A stretch of 64,000 nucleotides of DNA from Hydractinia symbiolongicarpus. Lineage: Eukaryota; Cnidaria; Hydrozoa; Anthoathecata; Hydractiniidae. Position 1 is the stretch's first letter. The number at the start of each line of letters is the position of its first letter. The translations under genes were made by a program, and so were the position numbers. The stretch is taken from the NCBI RefSeq assembly GCF_029227915.1, contig NC_079881.1:992001-1056000 (forward strand). The letters run 5' to 3'. This document shows, one piece after another, positions 56,987-64,000 of this stretch. Below the pieces are notes generated by a model. The model had not been told where the DNA came from. It worked only from the letters and a program-made list of their open reading frames with translations, and made no database searches.

Positions 56987-58620
56987 ACCACTAAAGCACA
57001 TGAGACTTGTAGTTTTTAAAAATGTTTTCATTTTTGGTGAGACAATAAATAAAAGAAGTTTAATCGCCGGCAAACGAAAACCCGCGACTTCCCGTAAATC
57101 CCCGACTCGGCCCGTATAGTCAAAAGTATACAAAGAAAGTACCCAGGGAGTAAACTCATTTCAAAAACGATTTTTTAAATTATTTTTTCACCACTAAAAC
57201 GCATGAGACTTGTAATATTCAAAAATGTTTTCATTTTTGATGAGACGCTGAATAAAAGAAGTTTATTCGCCGGCAAACGAAAACCCGCGATTTCCCGTAA
57301 ATCCCGGATTCGGCCCGTATAGTCAAAAGTATAAAAAGAAGGTACCCAGGGAGTAAACTCATTTCCCGAACGATTTTTTAAATTATTTTTTCACCACTAA
57401 AACGCATGAGACTTGTAGTTTTCAGAAATGTTTTCATTTTTGATGAGATGCTTAGTGAAAGTGGTTTAATCGCCGGCAAACGAAATTCCGCGATTTCCCG
57501 TAAATCCCGGGCTTGGCCCGTGTAGTCGAATGTATACAAAGAAAGTACCCTGTGAGTAAACTCATTTCCAAAACGATTTTTTAAATTATCTTTTCACCAC
57601 TAAAACGCATGAGACTTGTAGTTTTCAAAAATGTTTTCATTTTTGATGAGACGCTGAATAAAAGGAGTTTAATCGCCGGCAAACGAAAACCCGCCATTTT
57701 CCGTAAACCCCGGACTCGGCCCGTATAGCCAAAAGTATACAAAGGAAGTACCCAGGGAGTAAACTAATTTCCCGAACGGTTTTTTAAATTAATTTTTCAC
57801 CACTAAAGCACATGAGACTTGTAGTTTTTAAAAATGTTTTCATTTTTGGTGAGACAATAAATAAAAGAAGTTTAATCGCCGGCAAACGAAAACCCGCGAC
57901 TTCCCGTAAATCCCCGACTCGGCCCGTATAGTCAAAAGTATACAAAGAAAGTACCCAGGGAGTAAACTCATTTCAAAAACGACTTTTTAAATTATTTTTT
58001 CACCACTAAAACGCATGAGACTTGTAGTTTTCAAAAATGTTTTCATTTCTGATGAGACGCTGAATAAAAGAAGTTTAATCGCCGGCAAACGAAAACCCGC
58101 CATTTCCCGTAAACCCCGGACTCGGCCCGTATAGTCAAAAGTATACAAAGAAAGTACCGAGGGAGTAAACTCATTTCCCGAACGATTATTTAAATTATTA
58201 TTTCACCACTAAAGCCCACGAGACTTGTAGTTTTTAAAAATGTTTTCATTTTTGATGAGACGCAGAATAAAAGAAGTTTAATCGCCGGCAAACGAAAACC
58301 CGCGATTTCCCGTAAATCCCGGGCTTGGCTTGTATAGTCGAATGTATACAAAGAAAGTACCCTGTGAGTAAACTCATTTCCAAAACGATTTTTTAAATTA
58401 TCTTTTCACCACTAAAACGCATGAGACTTGTAGTTTTCAAAAATGTTTTCATTTCTGATGAGACGCTGAATAAAAGAAGTTTAATCGCCGGCAAACGAAA
58501 ACCCGCGATTTCCCGTAAATCCCGGACTCGGCCCGTATAGTCAAAAGTATACAAAGAAGGTAACCAGGAAGTAAACTCGTTTCCCGAAAGATTTTTTAAA
58601 TTGTTTTTTCACCACTAAAA
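56987..58620 (+). repeat. Type G satellite block, copy 4 (with 'ttggtgagacaat')
   Basis: G monomers at 56,987 and about 57,796 with the private change 'tttttggtgagacaataaat', and neighbours with 'ctcatttcaaaaacga'. It matches 59,423-61,050 at an offset of 2,436 bp (12 monomers), including the rare 'cgaacggttttt' at about 57,774 and 60,210 and 'accaggaagtaaactcg' near 58,562 and 60,998. Confidence 0.8.
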
Positions 58621-59422
58621 CGCATGGGACTTGTAGTTTTTAGAAATGTTTTCATTTTTGATGAGACGCTTAGTGAAAGTGGTTTAATCGCTGGCAAACG
58701 CAAACCCGCGATTTCCCGTAAATCCCGGACTCGGCCCGTATAGTCAAAAGTACACAAAGAAAGTACCCAGGGAGTACACTCATTTCCCGAACGATTTTTT
58801 AAATTATTTTTTCACCACTAAAACGCATGAGACTTGTAATATTCAAAAATGTTTTCATTTTTGATGAGACGCTGAATAAAAGAAGTTTATTCGCCGGCAA
58901 ACGAAAACCCGCGATTTCCCGTAAATCCCGGATTCGGCCCGTATAGTCAAAAGTATAAAAAGAAGGTACCCAGGGAGTAAACTCATTTCCCGAACGATTT
59001 TTTAAATTATTTTTTCACCACTAAAACGCATGAGACTTGTAGTTTTCAGAAATGTTTTCATTTTTGATGAGATGCTTAGTGAAAGTGGTTTAATCGCCGG
59101 CAAACGAAATTCCGCGATTTCCCGTAAATCCCGGGCTTGGCCCGTGTAGTCGAATGTATACAAAGAAAGTACCCTGTGAGTAAACTCATTTCCAAAACGA
59201 TTTTTTAAATTATCTTTTCACCACTAAAACGCATGAGACTTGTAGTTTTCAAAAATGTTTTCATTTTTGATGAGACGCTGAATAAAAGGAGTTTAATCGC
59301 CGGCAAACGAAAACCCGCCATTTTCCGTAAACCCCGGACTCGGCCCGTATAGCCAAAAGTATACAAAGGAAGTACCCAGGGAGTAAACTAATTTCCCGAA
59401 CGATTTTTTAAATTAATTTTTC
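58600..59422 (+). repeat. HOR stretch B-C-D-E between two G blocks
   Basis: Four monomers from a recombined B ('gcatgggacttg', 'gagtacactcattt') to E, matching 56,173-56,986 at the 2,436-bp offset. They are part of the 12-monomer repeated unit that also includes the G block. Confidence 0.75.
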
Positions 59423-61050
59423 ACCACTAAAGCACATGAGACTTGTAGTTTTTAAAAATGTTTTCATTTTTGGTGAGACAATAAATAAAAGAAGTTTAAT
59501 CGCCGGCAAACGAAAACCCGCGACTTCCCGTAAATCCCCGACTCGGCCCGTATAGTCAAAAGTATACAAAGAAAGTACCCAGGGAGTAAACTCATTTCAA
59601 AAACGATTTTTTAAATTATTTTTTCACCACTAAAACGCATGAGACTTGTAATATTCAAAAATGTTTTCATTTTTGATGAGACGCTGAATAAAAGAAGTTT
59701 ATTCGCCGGCAAACGAAAACCCGCGATTTCCCGTAAATCCCGGATTCGGCCCGTATAGTCAAAAGTATAAAAAGAAGGTACCCAGGGAGTAAACTCATTT
59801 CCCGAACGATTTTTTAAATTATTTTTTCACCACTAAAACGCATGAGACTTGTAGTTTTCAGAAATGTTTTCATTTTTGATGAGATGCTTAGTGAAAGTGG
59901 TTTAATCGCCGGCAAACGAAATTCCGCGATTTCCCGTAAATCCCGGGCTTGGCCCGTGTAGTCGAATGTATACAAAGAAAGTACCCTGTGAGTAAACTCA
60001 TTTCCAAAACGATTTTTTAAATTATCTTTTCACCACTAAAACGCATGAGACTTGTAGTTTTCAAAAATGTTTTCATTTTTGATGAGACGCTGAATAAAAG
60101 GAGTTTAATCGCCGGCAAACGAAAACCCGCCATTTTCCGTAAACCCCGGACTCGGCCCGTATAGCCAAAAGTATACAAAGGAAGTACCCAGGGAGTAAAC
60201 TAATTTCCCGAACGGTTTTTTAAATTAATTTTTCACCACTAAAGCACATGAGACTTGTAATTTTTAAAAATGTTTTCATTTTTGGTGAGACAATAAATAA
60301 AAGAAGTTTAATCGCCGGCAAACGAAAACCCGCGACTTCCCGTAAATCCCCGACTCGGCCCGTATAGTCAAAAGTATACAAAGAAAGTACCCAGGGAGTA
60401 AACTCATTTCAAAAACGACTTTTTAAATTATTTTTTCACCACTAAAACGCATGAGACTTGTAGTTTTCAAAAATGTTTTCATTTCTGATGAGACGCTGAA
60501 TAAAAGAAGTTTAATCGCCGGCAAACGAAAACCCGCCATTTCCCGTAAACCCCGGACTCGGCCCGTATAGTCAAAAGTATACAAAGAAAGTACCGAGGGA
60601 GTAAACTCATTTCCCGAACGATTATTTAAATTATTATTTCACCACTAAAGCCCACGAGACTTGTAGTTTTTAAAAATGTTTTCATTTTTGATGAGACGCT
60701 GAATAAAAGAAGTTTAATCGCCGGCAAACGAAAACCCGCGATTTCCCGTAAATCCCGGGCTTGGCTTGTATAGTCGAATGTATACAAAGAAAGTACCCTG
60801 TGAGTAAACTCATTTCCAAAACGATTTTTTAAATTATCTTTTCACCACTAAAACGCATGAGACTTGTAGTTTTCAAAAATGTTTTCATTTCTGATGAGAC
60901 GCTGAATAAAAGAAGTTTAATCGCCGGCAAACGAAAACCCGCGATTTCCCGTAAATCCCGGACTCGGCCCGTATAGTCAAAAGTATACAAAGAAGGTAAC
61001 CAGGAAGTAAACTCGTTTCCCGAAAGATTTTTTAAATTATTTTTTCTTCA
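59423..61050 (+). repeat. Type G satellite block, copy 5
   Basis: Second copy of the 56,987-58,620 block, same 'ttggtgagacaat' variant. One private change is 'cttgtaatttttaaaaatg' near 60,255. It ends with a 'ttttcttcactaaaacgc' monomer and passes into type F. Confidence 0.8.
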
Positions 61051-63888
61051 CTAAAACGCATGAGACTTGTAGTTTACAAAAATGTTTTCATTTTTGATGA
61101 GACGCTGAATAAAAGAAGTTTAATCGCCGGCAAACGAAAACCTGCGATTTCCCGTAAATACCGGACTCGGCCCGTATAGTAAAAAGTATACAAAGAAAGT
61201 ACCCTGGGAGTAAGCTCATTTCCGCAACGATTTTTTAAATTATTTTTTCACCACTAAAACGCATGAGACTTGTTGTTTACAAAAATGTTTTCATTTTTGA
61301 TGAGACGCTGAATAAAAGAAGTTTAATCGCCGGCAAACGAAAACCCGCGACTTCCCGTAAATCCCCGACTCGGCCCGTATAGTCAAAAGTAAACAAAGAA
61401 AGTACCCAGGGAGTAAACTCATTTCCCGAACGATTTTTTAAATTATTTTTTCACCACTAAAACGCATGAGACTTGTAGTTTTTAGTAATGTTTTCATTTT
61501 TGATGAGACGCTTAGTGAAAGTGGTTTAATCGCTGGCAAACGCAAACCCGCGATTTCCCGTAAATCCCGGACTCGGCCCGTATAGTCAAAAGTACACAAA
61601 GAAAGTACCCAGGGAGTAAAGTCGTTTTCCAAACAATATTTTAAATTATTTTTTCACCACTAAAACGCATGAGACTTGTAGTTTACAAAAATGTTTTCAT
61701 TTTTGATGAGACGCTGAATAAAAGAAGTTTAATCGCCGGCAAACGAAAACCTGCGATTTCCCGTAAATACTGGACTCGGCCCGTATAGTCAAAAGTATAC
61801 AAAGAAAGTACCCTGGGAGTAAGCTCATTTCCCGAACGATTTTTTAAATTATTTTTTCACCACTAAAACGCATGAGACTTGTTGTTTACAAAAATGTTTT
61901 CATTTTTGATGAGACGCTGATTAAAAGAAGTTTAATCGCCGGCAAACGAAAACCCGCGACTTCCCGTAAATCCCCGACTCGGCCCGTATAGTCAAAAGTA
62001 AACAAAGAAAGTACCCAGGGAGTAAACTCATTTCCCGAACGATTTTTTAAATTGTTTTTTCACCACTAAAACGCATGAGACTTGTAGTTTTTAGAAATGT
62101 TTTCATTTTTGATGAGACGCTTAGTGAAAGTGGTTTAATCGCTGGCAAACGCAAACCCGCGATTTCCCGTAAATCCCGGACTCGGCCCGTATAGTCAAAA
62201 GTACACAAAGAAAGTACCCAGGGAGTAAACTCATTTCCCGAACGATTTTTTAAATTATTTTTTCACCACTAAAACGCATGAGACTTGTAATATTCAAAAA
62301 TGTTTTCATTTTTGATGAGACGCTGAATAAAAGAAGTTTAATCGCCGCCAAACGAAAACCCCCGATTTCCCGTAAATCCCGGATTCGGCCCGTATAGTCA
62401 AAAGTATAAAAAGAAGGTACCCAGGGAGTAAACTCATTTCCCGAACGATTTTTTAAATTATTTTTTCACCACTAAAACGCATGAGAATTGTAGTTTTCAG
62501 AAATATTTTCATTTTTGATGAGATGCTTAGTGAAAGTGGTTTAATCGCCGGCAAACGAAATTCCGCGATTTCCCGTAAATCCCGGGCTTGGCCTGTGTAG
62601 TCGAATGTATACAAAGAAAGTACCCTGTGAGTAAACTCATTTCCAAAACGATTTTTTAAATTATCTTTTCACCACTAAAACGCATGAGACTTGTAGTTTT
62701 CAAAAATGTTTTCATTTTTGATGAGACGCTGAATAAAAGGAGTTTAATCGCCGGCAAACGAAAACCCGCCATTTTCCGTAAACCCCGGACTCGGCCCGTA
62801 TAGCCAAAAGTATAGAAAGAAAGTACCCTGGGAGTAAGCTCATTTCCCGAACGATTTTTTAAATTATTTTTTTACCACTAAAACGCATGAGACTTGTTGT
62901 TTACAAAAATGTTTTCATTTTTGATGAGACGCTGATTAAAAGAAGTTTAATCGCCGGCAAACGAAAACCCGCGACTTGCCGTAAATCCCCGACTCGGCCC
63001 GTATAGTCAAATGTAAACAAAGAAAATACCCAGGGAGTAAACTCATTTCCCGAATGATTTTTTAAATTGTTTTTTCACCACTAAAACGCATGAGACTTGT
63101 AGTTTTTAGAAATGTTTTCATTTTTGATGAGACGCTTAGTGAAAGTGGTTTAATCGCTGGCAAACGCAAACCCGCGATTTCCCGTAAATCCCGGACTCGG
63201 CCCGTATAGTCAAAAGTACACAAAGAAAGTACCCAGGGAGTAAACTCATTTCCCGAACGATTTTTTAAATTATTTTTTCACCACTAAAACGCATGAGACT
63301 TGTAATATTCAAAAATGTTTTCATTTTTGATGAGACGCTGAATAAAAGAAGTTTAATCGCCGGCAAACGAAAACCCGCGACTTGCCGTAAATCCCCGACT
63401 CGGCCCGTATAGTCAAAAGTACACAAAGAAAGTACCCAGGGAGTAAACTCATTTCCCGAACGATTTTTTAAATTATTTTTTCACCACTAAAACGCATGAG
63501 ACTTGTAATATTCAAAAATGTTTTCATTTTTGATGAGACGCTGAATAAAAGAAGTTTATTCGCCGGCAAACGAAAACCCGCGATTTCCCGTAAATCCCGG
63601 ATTCGGCCCGTATAGTCGAATGTATACAAAGAAAGTACCCTGTGAGTAAACTCATTTCCAAAACGATTTTTTAAATTATCTTTTCACCACTAAAACGCAT
63701 TAGACTTGTAGTTTTCAAAAATGTTTTCATTTTTGATGAGACGCTGAATAAAAGGAGTTTAATCGCCGGCAAACGAAAACCCGCCATTTTCCGTAAACCC
63801 CGGACTCGGCCCGTATAGCCAAAAGTATACAAAGGAAGTACCCAGGGAGTAAACTAATTTCCCGAACGATTTTTTAAATTAATTTTTC
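61050..63888 (+). repeat. HOR stretch F-A-B-F-A-B-C-D-E-A-B-C-C-E to the right end
   Basis: Ordinary type order with private changes ('tttagtaatgttttc' near 61,482, 'gccgccaaacg' near 62,344, 'gacttgccgtaaatc' near 62,973 and 63,379). Two C monomers follow each other near 63.28 and 63.49 kb, and the second joins directly to E. A type G monomer starts at 63,889 and is cut by the window edge. No gene seen. Confidence 0.72.
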
Positions 63889-64000
63889 ACCACTAAAGCA
63901 CATGAGACTTGTAGTTTTTAAAAATGTTTTCATTTTTGATGAGACAATAAATAAAAGAAGTTTAATCGCCGGCAAACGAAAACCCGCGACTTCCCGTAAA

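Larger units (their letters stand above)
48935..64000 (+). repeat. 203-bp satellite DNA array, right part (73 complete monomers plus partials)
   Basis: The same satellite resumes directly after the LINE, in the same orientation and in phase: 48,935-49,071 is the remaining 137 bp of the interrupted monomer. The next complete monomer starts at 49,072 and boundaries continue to 63,889 (73 units, net drift about -2 bp), with a partial 112-bp monomer at the window edge. The array therefore extends past both ends of the window. No gene is visible in it. Confidence 0.98.

Noticed and set aside
1-64000. Assembly artefact (falsely expanded repeat)
   Set aside because: Cannot be fully excluded without reads, but the many private variants, ordered HOR changes and a clean LINE junction argue for a genuine long-read array. 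Exact copy number may still be off.

Overview
The window is almost entirely one tandem satellite DNA. A monomer of 203 bp, about 37% GC in the copy I counted, repeats head-to-tail in a single orientation from base 1 to about 44,692 and again from about 48,935 to the end. From monomer boundaries ('accac' phase at 180, 44,627, 49,072 and 63,889) I count 219 complete monomers on the left, one monomer split by an insertion, 73 complete monomers on the right, and a partial monomer at each end. Net length drift is only about -10 bp over the left array and -2 bp over the right, so the period is very rigid. I see no genes in the satellite. The short open frames there, on both strands, recur in register with the repeat and are by-products of it.

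The single interruption, about 44,693-48,934 (roughly 4.24 kb), is an apparently full-length non-LTR retrotransposon (LINE) of the CR1-like/Jockey-superfamily type on the + strand. It has a short 5' leader, ORF1 (362 aa, short coiled coil plus SGNH/GDSL-esterase-like domain), ORF2 (957 aa, apurinic-type endonuclease, reverse transcriptase and a CR1-type C-terminal region), and a short AT-rich 3' UTR with a predicted stem-loop and an AATAAT-type tail. Both ORFs are open and all the key endonuclease and RT residues I looked for are present. ORF1 and ORF2 lie in the same frame, separated by one UGA with no other stop before the first ORF2 methionine.

The satellite is organised at a second level. 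Monomers fall into recognisable types. The commonest order is A-B-C-D-E (or F in the fifth place), a five-monomer higher-order repeat (HOR) of 1,015 bp, clearest at 11,946-20,266 and recurring at 21.3-25.3, 26.5-28.6, 30.2-33.2, 37.5-39.1, 40.5-42.6, 48.9-57.0 and 61-63.9 kb. It alternates with blocks of other types: a four-monomer (812 bp) pattern in the first ~3 kb, an older-looking mixed set at 3-11.7, 28.6-30.2 and 42.6-44.7 kb, and blocks marked by a 'gacaataaat' monomer (type G) at 20.3-21.3, 25.3-26.5, 33.2-37.5, 39.1-40.5 and 57-61 kb. Several 2-2.7 kb stretches are near-identical segmental duplicates, the pattern expected from unequal exchange or local amplification.

Organism: a eukaryote, very likely an invertebrate animal. 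The SGNH-type ORF1 joined to a CR1-like ORF2, and the AT-rich codon use, would suit a cnidarian or similar marine invertebrate, but that is an inference from general family knowledge and weakly held. A 64-kb homogeneous array with HOR structure would suit pericentromeric, centromeric or subtelomeric heterochromatin; the sequence does not say which. I found no previously undescribed gene system. The points most worth checking are the in-frame UGA between the two LINE ORFs, the mosaic HOR history, and the CpG richness of the array.
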